64,000 nt of DNA from Leptotrichia sp. oral taxon 498 (GCF_002240055.1 NZ_CP016753.1:1612001-1676000), one strand, 5' to 3'; shown: positions 19,571 to 27,517, numbered from the stretch's first letter. The notes: a model not told the origin generated them from the letters alone. Translations and numbers: made by a program.

Positions 19571-20671
19571 GTGGAAATTATAAAAAAACAAAAATATTTA
19601 GGAAAATTATATTTGTTATTGGGAGCTTCTATTTTTATTCATTATATTTTAGTAATTTTATTCAGTATTTTAATACTATTTGAAATTTTTATTTCAAAGG
19701 ATTACAAAAAAATATTGAAAGACAGAACATTAATTACAGTTGGAGTTGTTTTAGGATTTTCGATAATGACTTCCGTCTTTTATAAAAATATTTTAGGGCT
19801 TGTGGCAATTCCAATATTTTTGTTCCTAGTGGTTGGAAGATATTATACTTTGGCAGTTGATGTGGAATTAAAGCAAAAAGTTTTGCAAATAATTTCAAAA
19901 TTTTCGATAGTTCCATTTTTTGTTGGGATTGTTGAATTTATTTTGACAAAAGGTAGAATTGGATATTTCGCATTTTTTAATCCGAATTATTTGGGAAGCG
20001 TTATGATGATGGGGGCGATTGTGAATTTATATTTATTTTTTGAAAAAAGAAATAAAAAAAATATTTTGTTTTTTTTATTAAATATGGCGACACTTTTTTT
20101 AAGTGGCTCTCGCTCATCGTTAATTGCAGTAATTTTAGGAATTTTTGTACTATTATTCTATTTTTTGGATAAAAGATATTTTATTTTTGGAACTTTAGTG
20201 CTTTTAGTCTATATTTTGGGAGTTTATCTTCATGTTTTCCCTTTCTTGCGAATGGACACTTTTGTGGAATATTTTTGGCTGAGGGTGGAAATTGTGCAAA
20301 TGGCAATTGTTGCTTTTAAAAGGACAAATTTTTTGTACGGACACGGAAACTTTTTTTACTACAAGTTTACAAATCATGTCTATCCGCACTCGCACAATGC
20401 AATTGTGGAATTTCTTTTAAGTTATGGGCTTATTGGAACAGTTTTGCTTGCGACAGTTTTTTTTAGATATTTATATGAAATTTTGAAAAAAGATAGAAAC
20501 AATATTTTAAAGATTGCTTTGATAGTCGGAGTGATTTTTCACAATTTGACGGATTTTACAATTTTCTGGGTTCAGACGGTACTTTTGTTTATAATGATTT
20601 CGTCGTATGAAGAAGATAATAAAATGATAAAGGGTTATAGAAAAATAAAAAATGAAGAATCAGAAAATTAA
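19571..20671 (+). CDS. O-antigen ligase/polymerase (WaaL/Wzy-like) membrane protein
   Basis: 366-residue polytopic membrane protein with about ten hydrophobic segments. The central periplasmic region carries FFNPNYLGSVMMMGAI and SGSRSSLIAVILG, and a conserved late loop reads GHGNFFYYK ... YPHSHNAIVEFLLSYGLIG. This matches the Wzy_C/O-antigen ligase family, whose SHN and arginine residues take part in glycan transfer from undecaprenyl pyrophosphate. Ligase and polymerase cannot be separated by eye. GTG start at 19571 after AAGGAG, 24 nt behind the U32 gene, so probably cotranscribed. No other glycan genes are adjacent. Confidence 0.8.
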   Translation: MEIIKKQKYLGKLYLLLGASIFIHYILVILFSILILFEIFISKDYKKILKDRTLITVGVVLGFSIMTSVFYKNILGLVAIPIFLFLVVGRYYTLAVDVELKQKVLQIISKFSIVPFFVGIVEFILTKGRIGYFAFFNPNYLGSVMMMGAIVNLYLFFEKRNKKNILFFLLNMATLFLSGSRSSLIAVILGIFVLLFYFLDKRYFIFGTLVLLVYILGVYLHVFPFLRMDTFVEYFWLRVEIVQMAIVAFKRTNFLYGHGNFFYYKFTNHVYPHSHNAIVEFLLSYGLIGTVLLATVFFRYLYEILKKDRNNILKIALIVGVIFHNLTDFTIFWVQTVLLFIMISSYEEDNKMIKGYRKIKNEESEN

Positions 20672-20838
20672 TTTAAAGAATTAAAAAATTAAAGAGTTAT
20701 TGAAAAAACTAAAAAAAACTAAAATTATAAAATTTTTAAATAAAAAAATAAAAAAAAGAATAAAAAAGAAAATAACAATATTTAAGATAATAAAATAAAA
20801 ATAAAATTAGAATTTAAAGAAAGGAAATAAAATAAGAA
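20672..20838 (+). other. A-rich intergenic stretch
   Basis: 167 nt made almost entirely of A and T with long A-runs on the + strand. I see no convincing hairpin or promoter. The only candidate ribosome binding site for the next gene, AAAGGA (20819-20824), is unusually far (14 nt) from its ATG. Confidence 0.6.
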
Positions 20839-21402
20839 ATGAGAAATAATATTTATGTGGGATTGGTTCATTATCCTGTATATAATAAAAATAGCGATGT
20901 GGTTGCGACTTCAGTTACAAATTTTGATATACACGATATTTCAAGAACTTGTAGAACTTACGATATAAAAAAATATTTTATTATAACGCCTGTTGATGCT
21001 CAAAAGGAGCTGACAAGTAGAATTATCGGTTTTTGGACTGAAGGCGATGGAATAGAATTTAATAAAAATAGGAACGAAGCGTTTGAAAATACGGAACTTG
21101 AAGATTCCGTGCAAAGTTCGGTTGAGACAATTGAAAAACTTGAAGGGAGAAAGCCAAAAATTATAACAACTTCTGCGAGAATCTTTTCAAATTCAGTTGA
21201 TTACGATGTTTTAGGAAAAGAGATAATAGAAGACGAGTCGCCATACCTTATTTTATTTGGGACAGGATGGGGACTTACCGATGAAATTATGGATTTGTCT
21301 TATAAAATTTTAAAACCTATTCGTGGAAAAACAAAATATAATCATTTGTGCGTCAGAAGTGCAGTGTCAATTATTTTGGACAGATTGCTGGGAGAAAACT
21401 AA
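20839..21402 (+). CDS. Predicted SPOUT-fold RNA methyltransferase
   Basis: 187 residues resembling the SAM-dependent RNA methyltransferase family of Thermotoga TM1570, which lies beside trmD in that genome. Visible are the N-terminal VGLVHYPVYNK, the central VTNFDIHDISRTCRTYDIK and the knot-like C-terminal region LILFGTGWGLTDEIM ... RGKTKYNHLCVRSAVSIILDRL. The RNA target is not known to me. It sits at the head of a group with a DhaM-like protein, rimM and trmD, consistent with a role in RNA maturation. Confidence 0.75.
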   Translation: MRNNIYVGLVHYPVYNKNSDVVATSVTNFDIHDISRTCRTYDIKKYFIITPVDAQKELTSRIIGFWTEGDGIEFNKNRNEAFENTELEDSVQSSVETIEKLEGRKPKIITTSARIFSNSVDYDVLGKEIIEDESPYLILFGTGWGLTDEIMDLSYKILKPIRGKTKYNHLCVRSAVSIILDRLLGEN

Positions 21403-21455
21403 AAAAATTAAATATTTTAATATTTTTTAAGAAAGGAAAAATTAAAGGGAAAACT

Positions 21456-21884
21456 ATGGAAAGTAAAAATATAAAAAATAAAAATTTAGTTGGAATTGTT
21501 GTTGCGAGTCACAATAACAAACTTGCTGAAGAAATTATCAATTTTGCAAAGGTTTTAAGACAGGAAGATTTTCCAATTGTGAATGGTGGAGATGTTGAAA
21601 GGGAAGTTTATGGTACAAATGTAGAAAATATGAAAAATGCAGTGATTTCCGCTGATAATGGCGCTGGAGTATTAATTTTCGTAGATATGGGAAGCTCTAT
21701 TTTTAATGCAATGCAAGTGGTAAAAGAGTTAAAAGGAAAAATTAATGCAAAAATCGTTGATGCTCCGATTGTGGAGGGGGTGCTTTCAGCAGCTGCCGCA
21801 AATTCTTCAGATATGGATTTGGAAGATTTGAGATTGATTGCTGAAGAAAGTAGAAATTTTACGAAATTAAGAAAAAAACTATAA
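21456..21884 (+). CDS. DhaM-like PTS EIIA (mannose-family) domain protein
   Basis: 142 residues. The sequence VGIVVASHNNKLAEEI carries the phospho-accepting histidine of the mannose-type EIIA/DhaM fold; GAGVLIFVDMGSSIFNA and VDAPIVEGVLSAA match DhaM, the phosphotransfer subunit of PTS-dependent dihydroxyacetone kinase. No DhaK or DhaL is nearby, so it is either an orphan subunit serving distant genes or a regulatory EIIA. An in-frame reading extends back to 21348 inside the previous gene. ATG 21456, five nt after AAAGGGA, is the sensible start. Confidence 0.75.
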   Translation: MESKNIKNKNLVGIVVASHNNKLAEEIINFAKVLRQEDFPIVNGGDVEREVYGTNVENMKNAVISADNGAGVLIFVDMGSSIFNAMQVVKELKGKINAKIVDAPIVEGVLSAAAANSSDMDLEDLRLIAEESRNFTKLRKKL

Positions 21885-21921
21885 TTAATATAATTTAAGA
21901 AAGTGAGAATTTTTTGAAAAA

Positions 21922-22428
21922 ATGGAAAATTTAATTAATATCGGGACAATTGTGGGAACGCACCATTTGCGGGGAAGTGTGAAAATTAATTCGATTTTTG
22001 AGGAAATTGAGTTAATTAAGGGTGAGAGAGTTTTGATTGAAAAAGAAGAAATTAAAAAAATTCTTTGTGTAAAAAATGTAAAACGGTTAAATGAAAAAAA
22101 AGCAATTTTAGATTTTGAAGAAATAAAAAATATTGATGAAGCTCAGAAGTTAAATGGATTTAAACTAAAAATAAGAAGAGATTTGCTGCCACAAAAGACG
22201 GAAGATGAATTTTACATAAAAGACTTGCTTGGAATAGAAGTTTTTTTAGACAATGAAAAAGTTGGGGAAATTACAGATGTGATGGAAACTGCTGCACATG
22301 AAATTTTGATAGTTGAAGATATAAAAACTAAAAAAGAAATTATGATTCCGTTGATTGACGAATTTGTCAAAAAAATAGATTTTGAAAACGGAAGAGTCGA
22401 AGTAAATTTGATTGACGGAATGAGATAG
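21922..22428 (+). CDS. rimM: Ribosome maturation factor RimM
   Basis: 168 residues: an N-terminal beta-barrel (INIGTIVGTHHLRGSVKI) and a C-terminal PRC-barrel (FYIKDLLGIEVFLDNEKVG ... AAHEILIVE ... IPLIDEFVKKID). RimM binds S19 and helps mature the 30S head. It lies 18 nt before trmD, the pairing seen in most bacteria, though the usual rpsP and rplS neighbours are absent here. Confidence 0.93.
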   Translation: MENLINIGTIVGTHHLRGSVKINSIFEEIELIKGERVLIEKEEIKKILCVKNVKRLNEKKAILDFEEIKNIDEAQKLNGFKLKIRRDLLPQKTEDEFYIKDLLGIEVFLDNEKVGEITDVMETAAHEILIVEDIKTKKEIMIPLIDEFVKKIDFENGRVEVNLIDGMR

Positions 22429-22446
22429 AAAGCGAGAAATAATAAA

Positions 22447-23208
22447 ATGAAATTTAATGTGTTAACTTTATTTCCCGAGTTATTTGAGCAGTATCTATCA
22501 CAAACTATTTTAAAACGGGCAGTCGATAAAAACATAGTAGATTACAAAATTATAAACATTCGTGATTATGCAAGAAACAAACACAGTCAAATGGACGACA
22601 TCCCTTTCGGTGGCGGTGCTGGAATGGTTTTAAAGCCAGAAGCCTACTGGAATTATTTCTATGAAAATTTTGAATATTTTAAAAATGAAAATTCAGAATT
22701 AAAAAAACCATATGTGATATTTTTATCTCCGCAAGGAAAGCAATTGACGCACAAAAAAGTTACAGAACTTTCTCAAAAAGATGAAATTGTGCTGATTTCA
22801 GGTAGGTATGAGGGCCTTGACCAAAGAGTTATTGATAAATTTGTCGACGAAGAAATTTCAATTGGAGATTATGTTTTAAGCAGTGGCGATTTGCCGTCGC
22901 TAGTTTTGATGGATTCTGTCATTCGGATAAAAAATGGTGTAATAAAAAAAGAATCTTTTGAAACAGACTCTTTTTACAATGGACTTTTGGGTTTTCCGCA
23001 ATATACAAGACCTGTAGAAATTGATGGAATGGAAGTGCCAGAGGTTCTAAGAAGTGGAAATCACGCAAAAATAGATGAGTTTAGGCAGATGAAGTCGATT
23101 GAGAAAACTATTCAAAATCGAGAAGATTTATTTGAGAAAAAGTTGGAACATATTGAGGAAGATTTAGAGTTTAAAAAGGTTTATAAAAAATATTTGAAAA
23201 GTAAATAA
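22447..23208 (+). CDS. trmD: tRNA (guanine-37-N1)-methyltransferase
   Basis: 253-residue SPOUT enzyme that makes m1G37 and prevents +1 frameshifting at proline codons. Family landmarks: MKFNVLTLFPELFEQYLS at the start, DIPFGGGAGMVLKPE, LISGRYEGLDQRV, and the trefoil-knot segment IGDYVLSSGDLPSLVLMD; the conserved LGFPQYTRP follows. Length is typical. It is the last gene of the SPOUT-DhaM-rimM-trmD group and ends at a strong hairpin. Confidence 0.96.
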   Translation: MKFNVLTLFPELFEQYLSQTILKRAVDKNIVDYKIINIRDYARNKHSQMDDIPFGGGAGMVLKPEAYWNYFYENFEYFKNENSELKKPYVIFLSPQGKQLTHKKVTELSQKDEIVLISGRYEGLDQRVIDKFVDEEISIGDYVLSSGDLPSLVLMDSVIRIKNGVIKKESFETDSFYNGLLGFPQYTRPVEIDGMEVPEVLRSGNHAKIDEFRQMKSIEKTIQNREDLFEKKLEHIEEDLEFKKVYKKYLKSK

Positions 23209-23221
23209 ATATTATGAAGTT

Positions 23222-23267
23222 AAGAACATAAATTTCAAAAAAATAATTTTGAAAATATGTTCTTTTT
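23222..23267 (+). terminator. trmD terminator with nested hairpin
   Basis: The outer arms AAGAACATA (23222-23230) and TATGTTCTT are complementary and enclose a second TTTCAAAA/TTTTGAAA pairing, followed by a T-rich tail. It can also act for minus-strand transcripts leaving the bacteriocin island. Confidence 0.75.
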
Positions 23268-23269
23268 AT

Positions 23270-23392
23270 TTATTTGAGGGTTTTTACTTTGAAACTTAGA
23301 ATCTCAAGTATATAATCTATTATCCGTTTTTTTGTATAAATTATACTACTTTCTAACGACATTCCTTTTTTTAGATTTAAGGTATTTACATT
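23270..23392 (-). pseudogene. HlyD-type accessory protein, C-terminal remnant
   Basis: About 40 codons in a different frame from the upstream transporter gene. They read VNTLNLKKGMSLESSI and then IIYTKKRIIDYILEIL before a stop. This matches the end of HlyD/membrane-fusion accessory proteins of bacteriocin exporters, where a 'LKxGMxxxxxI' strand precedes 'KRxxxxxLLE' and the C-terminus. It abuts the point where the C39 transporter is truncated, so it looks like the downstream partner gene left after a deletion. The family assignment is from memory of the motif and is inference. Confidence 0.5.
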
Positions 23393-24600
23393 ATTATTAG
23401 AATATTTCCTGTTAATCCTACAACACCCGATAAAAAAGTTAGTAAATTATAAATTTTACTTCTCTTAAATGAAGATTTTATAACTTTTAAATATTTAAAT
23501 TCTGTTTCATCCTGTATACTTTTTTCAAGATTATACGCTTTTATAGTTTCTATTCCATTTATACTTTGAATTATAAAAGAAGTTAATTGAGAGTTATTTT
23601 CTAAAACTTCATTATTTATCTTTTTTAGAATTTCTTTAAACGAAAATACAATCACAAGATAAAATGATAGTACAGCCATTGAAACAAAAAACAAATATTG
23701 ATTTTGAATATAGACAATAATTCCACCTGTAATAGCTGTTATGACGTCCAGCATTAATGTCAATACCGTTTCAGCTACTGCATCGTTTATATTATCCGCA
23801 TCGGAAAATCTTGATGTTATCTCTCCTGTTTTTCTTGTTGAAAAAAAACTCATTGGCAATTTTATTACATGATTATAATATCCAAGCAATACTGCTATAT
23901 CAATCCGTTGTCCTAAAAATATTAGCAAATATCCCCTAAATATGCTAAGCAGCATTTGGATTATTTCAAGTATTACCATTCCCACAACCATTACAGTTAA
24001 TGTAGTCATAAGCTTATCTTTTAAAATATAGTCTATTAGAAATTTCGAACTGAATGAAGTTACTATGCCAAGCACAGTATAAAGTATTGAGGCTAGAAAT
24101 ATATTAAACAAAAGACTTTTTTGATTTTTCAAAACATAAAAAAACCTACTCAAAGAATTATCTTTCTCATTCCTCTTCTGAAAATCTTTCTTAGGCTCAA
24201 TTAAAAGCAGGATTCCAGTCCAAATTTCAGAAAATTCTTTGTGGGAAACTTTTTTTATCCCACTTTCAGAATCAGAAATAATAATTCTTTTCTTATCTAC
24301 ATCATGAACAACCACATAGTGTAAAAAATTATTTGTGGTCTGAATATGTGCTATTATAGGAAAAGACACACTATTATCAATTTTTTTATCCTCAACTTTC
24401 ACAGCCTTTGAATCAAATCCCAAATAATCCAGTCCTTTTATCATTCCTGCAAGATTAGTTCCGTTTCTATCTGTTCCTGATATTTGCCGTAACTTGGCAA
24501 TTGAAAAATTGGAATTATACTGCTTGGCTATTGTTAATATACAGGCAGGTCCACAATCCTTCTCATCCTTTTGTAAAACACAGCAATATCTTTTAAACAT
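23386..24600 (-). CDS. C39 peptidase ABC exporter, truncated (no ATPase domain)
   Basis: 404 residues of a bacteriocin-processing exporter that is normally about 700. The N-terminal C39 peptidase is intact, with Q10, C16 in KDEKDCGPAC, H94 in FLHYVVVHD and D110 in IIISDSE; it would cut after a double-glycine leader. Several transmembrane segments and the ABC coupling region (MSFFSTRKTGEITSRF) follow. The protein stops after LTGNILIIM, before the last part of the membrane domain, and the whole nucleotide-binding domain is absent. It is therefore unlikely to export, though the peptidase might still fold. It is the last gene of the bacteriocin island and lies after a terminator. Confidence 0.85.
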   Translation of the reverse strand: MFKRYCCVLQKDEKDCGPACILTIAKQYNSNFSIAKLRQISGTDRNGTNLAGMIKGLDYLGFDSKAVKVEDKKIDNSVSFPIIAHIQTTNNFLHYVVVHDVDKKRIIISDSESGIKKVSHKEFSEIWTGILLLIEPKKDFQKRNEKDNSLSRFFYVLKNQKSLLFNIFLASILYTVLGIVTSFSSKFLIDYILKDKLMTTLTVMVVGMVILEIIQMLLSIFRGYLLIFLGQRIDIAVLLGYYNHVIKLPMSFFSTRKTGEITSRFSDADNINDAVAETVLTLMLDVITAITGGIIVYIQNQYLFFVSMAVLSFYLVIVFSFKEILKKINNEVLENNSQLTSFIIQSINGIETIKAYNLEKSIQDETEFKYLKVIKSSFKRSKIYNLLTFLSGVVGLTGNILIIM

Positions 24601-24630
24601 CGAAAAAATCTTTTTCCACCTCTCTTTCTT

Positions 24631-24664
24631 TAAAAATAAAGAGTTCCTAGAAACTAGAAACTCT
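24631..24664 (-). terminator. Terminator after CPBP gene 1
   Basis: 11-bp stem (24640-24650 with 24654-24664, one wobble) with a 3-nt loop, followed on the minus strand by a T-rich run. It separates CPBP gene 1 from the C39 transporter gene. Confidence 0.75.
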
Positions 24665-24711
24665 CTATTTAATTTAAAATAATTTATAATTAAATAACAA
24701 GTTAGAAATTA
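24660..24711. repeat. 52-bp direct repeat, copy 1
   Basis: Identical to 26129-26180. It covers half of the terminator stem and the last codons of the CPBP gene, which encode the shared end NLLFNYKLF. Confidence 0.9.
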
Positions 24712-25528
24712 TAATAACAAGTATTACAAATAAATACAACACATTATTCTTTACAAATTTAATAATATTTTTTCTATCTCCACTACTTAATTTAAATATT
24801 GAAAAAATTTCTTTATATTTTTTTCTTATTAGGCCTATAATAAAAATTATAATAAGAACAACTGTAAAGATTCCCATAGCTATCATTATACAATCATTAT
24901 AATATAAATACTTTCCTAAATTTGCAATTATATTTAAAATTATATGTAATTTTATAGAATATTTTAGCGAATATTTGTAAGTAATATATGAAAGAATAAT
25001 TCCTGCTAAAATTGTTCTTCCTATAGCGTTTACGTTAATATGATAAAATCCAAATAGAACTGAATTCGTTATTATAGCTACTTTATATCCATACTTCATT
25101 AAGTTATTCATTAATATTCCACGAAATATAATTTCTTCTAATATGGGAGCTATTAAAGAACTTAATATAATATTAGTAATTATATAATAAGTTGTACTTT
25201 CATAATTATATATAATTTTGCTCTCATTATTATAACCAATTCGGGCATTTACCATTATAAAGTTTATAAATATCATTATACCCAAGTAAAATATAAAATT
25301 ATTAAACCTTAAATTCTTTCGTTCAAAAAAATATTGATTTTCTTTCATAGTTTTTTTAAAATAAAATATTACTGGAAAAAATGACAGCAAATATGTTATA
25401 GTGTCTACAATATAATATACTTTTGAACTTTCAAAATATACAATACATTTTTTATTTATAATTTTAAATACGATGTAAAAAAAACTTATTAAACATAAAA
25501 ATAATGGTATATTTTTAATTTTTTTCAT
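24674..25528 (-). CDS. CPBP intramembrane protease-like protein 1 (candidate immunity/maturation)
   Basis: 284-residue membrane protein of the CPBP (Abi/CAAX) family with about eight hydrophobic segments. The family motifs are complete: EEIIFRG (E131, E132, R136), FGFYHIN (H163) and LHIILN (H195, N199). In Gram-positive bacteriocin loci such proteins often give self-immunity or process peptides, and the gene directly follows a double-glycine precursor. The C-terminal tail (LYLFVILVIIISNLLFNYKLF region) is shared with the second CPBP protein of this island, showing duplication. The function is inferred from context. Confidence 0.8.
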   Translation of the reverse strand: MKKIKNIPLFLCLISFFYIVFKIINKKCIVYFESSKVYYIVDTITYLLSFFPVIFYFKKTMKENQYFFERKNLRFNNFIFYLGIMIFINFIMVNARIGYNNESKIIYNYESTTYYIITNIILSSLIAPILEEIIFRGILMNNLMKYGYKVAIITNSVLFGFYHINVNAIGRTILAGIILSYITYKYSLKYSIKLHIILNIIANLGKYLYYNDCIMIAMGIFTVVLIIIFIIGLIRKKYKEIFSIFKLSSGDRKNIIKFVKNNVLYLFVILVIIISNLLFNYKLF

Positions 25529-25621
25529 AAATTTATCCTTTTTAAACCTAAAAATATTATTTTTAGTTCTTAATTTTATTTATATTTTCAATAACTAATA
25601 TATAATATTTAAATTATTTAA

Positions 25622-25873
25622 TTAATGTCTTTTACAACTATTCCAACTTTTACTTATTTGTTTTATGGCTTTCGACTTGTGATAGTCTTCTGCCTCTGAT
25701 CTAACTGCTGCAATTGCAGGACGTTCTCCATTGGTTGGTCCAAATAAATAGTGAGCACCTGCATATTGTCCAACTCCTTTAAGTACTCCAGCCCAATCCC
25801 TTTTACATGTCTTTTTCTTTGCTCCACCATCGATTGTCATTAGTTCCATTTCATTTAATTCCGTGATTTTCAT
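25622..25873 (-). CDS. Double-glycine leader bacteriocin-like precursor
   Basis: 83 residues. The 17-residue leader MKITELNEMELMTIDGG has the hydrophobic/acidic spacing and GG end that C39 peptidases recognise. The predicted mature peptide has 66 residues, is strongly basic, and contains a short glycine/alanine patch (VLKGVGQYAGAHYLFG). It has exactly two cysteines, near its two ends (TCKRD and NSCKRH), which could form one large disulfide loop. ATG 25873 is preferred over the in-frame GTG three codons upstream because that GTG is part of the GAGGTGG ribosome binding site. It lies between two CPBP genes and upstream of a C39 transporter. I do not recognise a named bacteriocin. Confidence 0.8.
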   Translation of the reverse strand: MKITELNEMELMTIDGGAKKKTCKRDWAGVLKGVGQYAGAHYLFGPTNGERPAIAAVRSEAEDYHKSKAIKQISKSWNSCKRH

Positions 25874-25927
25874 GTTTACCACCTCGTAAAATAAATTTTA
25901 ATAATTTTTTTAATTATTAATGAATGC

Positions 25928-25933
25928 ATTATA
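25928..25933 (-). promoter_or_regulatory. -10 element of the bacteriocin transcript
   Basis: TATAAT on the minus strand about 55 nt before the precursor ATG, preceded by the unusual G-rich run ATGGGGAGGG. No well-spaced -35 is evident (TTGATA is only 14 nt away), which may mean activator dependence. Confidence 0.4.
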
Positions 25934-26100
25934 CCCTCCCCATATTTTATCAAGTTAATTTTTGTTCAATTTTAAAATAGTTTAAAATTATAATTAAAAA
26001 TCAAAAAAGTTTAATTTTTTGTTTAAAATATCTTTAATATTAACATTTATAATAAATTTTTCTTTTTCAAAATTTAAAAACAAATTTACTTCCCTAATAA

Positions 26101-26133
26101 AAAAATAAAGAGCTCCTAAAAACCAGAAACTCT
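26101..26133 (-). terminator. Terminator after CPBP gene 2
   Basis: 9-bp stem (26109-26117 with 26125-26133, two wobbles), and a T-rich run on the minus strand. It is a diverged copy of the terminator after CPBP gene 1. Confidence 0.65.
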
Positions 26134-26180
26134 CTATTTAATTTAAAATAATTTATAATTAAATAACAAGTTAGAAATTA
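26129..26180. repeat. 52-bp direct repeat, copy 2
   Basis: Identical to 24660-24711; see that entry. Similarity continues at lower identity into both CPBP genes. Confidence 0.9.
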
Positions 26181-27033
26181 CAATAACAAATATTACAAAT
26201 AAGTACAATAAATTATTTTTTGTAAAAGTAACTAGACTTTTTCTATCTTCAATGTCTAATTTTAAGATTGAAAACATTTCCTTGTATTTTCCTTTTCCAA
26301 GTCCGATTACCAAAAATATTAGTAAAAAAATAATTAAAAATATGAAAAATAAACCAATTGACACTATAAGTATTTCAATTTTGAAAAATATTACAACCTG
26401 CGATATCTTTGTTAACGTATTTAATAAGAAGTGTAGCAAGATAGAATATTTTAATGAATATTTGTAAGCAATATAAGAAAAAATAATTCCTGTTAAGATT
26501 GCTGGAATAATCATATTTATATTAGAATGAGATACTCCAAAGAGAATCGAATTTACAATTATTGCTATTTTAATGCCATACTTTTTCAAATTATTCATTA
26601 TAACTCCACGGAATACCATTTCTTCTAGTATAGGTGCCACACACAACGTCATTATTATATCAATATACAAAGGTCCTTCCACTAAAGTTGTCCGTTCTTT
26701 AAATTTAAATGTTAATGTAGTTAGTATATGGGAAATGTTTCCTACCCAAAAAGCCAATGCAAAATATATAATAAAATTTCTTATATTTAATTTTTCGTCT
26801 GTTTTAAAATATTTATATTTTTTATAAGTTTTTACAAAATAATATATTATTGGAAAACTGAGCATCCATCTATGTATTCTAAATATGAATACATATTGAA
26901 GTATTTTATTATCTGTAATTAGCGTTTTATTATTTACAAAAATCATAAAGACGAGATGAAATATATAAACTATAAATAGAACTAGAATACTCTCTTTTTT
27001 TGTATCTACTTTTAAATTTATTCTTTTTTTCAA
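26143..27033 (-). CDS. CPBP intramembrane protease-like protein 2
   Basis: 296-residue paralogue of the CPBP protein encoded at 24674-25528, with the same motifs (APILEEMVFRG, FGVSHSN, LHFLLN) and an almost identical C-terminus. The start is TTG 27033 with GGAGG (complement of 27043-27047) 9 nt upstream. It is read before the bacteriocin precursor but is separated from it by a terminator and the precursor's own promoter, so it may be expressed independently, as expected for an immunity function (inference). An alternative role is processing of another small peptide. Confidence 0.8.
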   Translation of the reverse strand: MKKRINLKVDTKKESILVLFIVYIFHLVFMIFVNNKTLITDNKILQYVFIFRIHRWMLSFPIIYYFVKTYKKYKYFKTDEKLNIRNFIIYFALAFWVGNISHILTTLTFKFKERTTLVEGPLYIDIIMTLCVAPILEEMVFRGVIMNNLKKYGIKIAIIVNSILFGVSHSNINMIIPAILTGIIFSYIAYKYSLKYSILLHFLLNTLTKISQVVIFFKIEILIVSIGLFFIFLIIFLLIFLVIGLGKGKYKEMFSILKLDIEDRKSLVTFTKNNLLYLFVIFVIVISNLLFNYKLF

Positions 27034-27188
27034 TTGCTACTGCCTCCAACTGCTTTTTTGTGATGTAGAGTTTACTTTAAAACCAGATTTAAGAATTATA
27101 CTTGCTATATAATTAAAAAAGTTATAAAACTAATGTTAGATTCAAAAATTACAAAATCTAAAAAGACACTTAATTTTCAAAATTAAAT

Positions 27189-27464
27189 TTATTCAAACGA
27201 AATCACCAATTTTTTCCGAAATGCAGCTGCCAATTTTTTTAATGTTTTTAGTGAAAGATTTGCATTTCCGTTTTCGATTTTACTTATATCTCCTTGTGTT
27301 ATTCCAGTTAAGTCTGACAATTCCTTTTGTGTGATATTTTTATCCTTTCTTGCTTCAACAATTTCTTTTATAATTTGAAACTCTGCTTCAAGGCTTTCAT
27401 GTTCTTTTCTAAATTCTTCATCTTTTAATTGTTCATCCAAAAAATTTTTGAAATATTTACTCAT
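27189..27464 (-). CDS. XRE family helix-turn-helix regulator (HigA-like)
   Basis: 91 residues with a C-terminal Cro/CI helix-turn-helix (NITQKELSDLTGITQGDISKIENG) and an N-terminal helix rich in charged residues (FLDEQLKDEEFRKEHESLEAEF), the layout of HigA-type antitoxins. No HigB toxin gene is adjacent. ATG 27464 is chosen over the in-frame ATG at 27473 because AAGGA (complement of 27474-27478) abuts the latter and is 9 nt from the former. It sits between trpS and the bacteriocin island and could regulate the latter; a palindrome overlaps its promoter region. Confidence 0.8.
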   Translation of the reverse strand: MSKYFKNFLDEQLKDEEFRKEHESLEAEFQIIKEIVEARKDKNITQKELSDLTGITQGDISKIENGNANLSLKTLKKLAAAFRKKLVISFE

Positions 27465-27478
27465 ATCTTTCATTCCTT

Positions 27479-27500
27479 GTTATATTTTATACGATATAAC
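27479..27500 (-). promoter_or_regulatory. Candidate autoregulatory operator of the XRE gene
   Basis: Perfect inverted arms GTTATAT and ATATAAC separated by 8 nt, lying between the TTGAAA (complement of 27506-27511) and the ribosome binding site of the XRE gene. This is the size and place expected of an operator for a small dimeric HTH repressor. Confidence 0.5.
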
Positions 27501-27517
27501 TATATTTTCAAGAATTT

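Noticed and set aside
27465-27517. HigB toxin gene paired with the XRE protein
   Set aside because: Only 53 nt separate the XRE start from trpS, and no toxin-like ORF flanks it on the other side.
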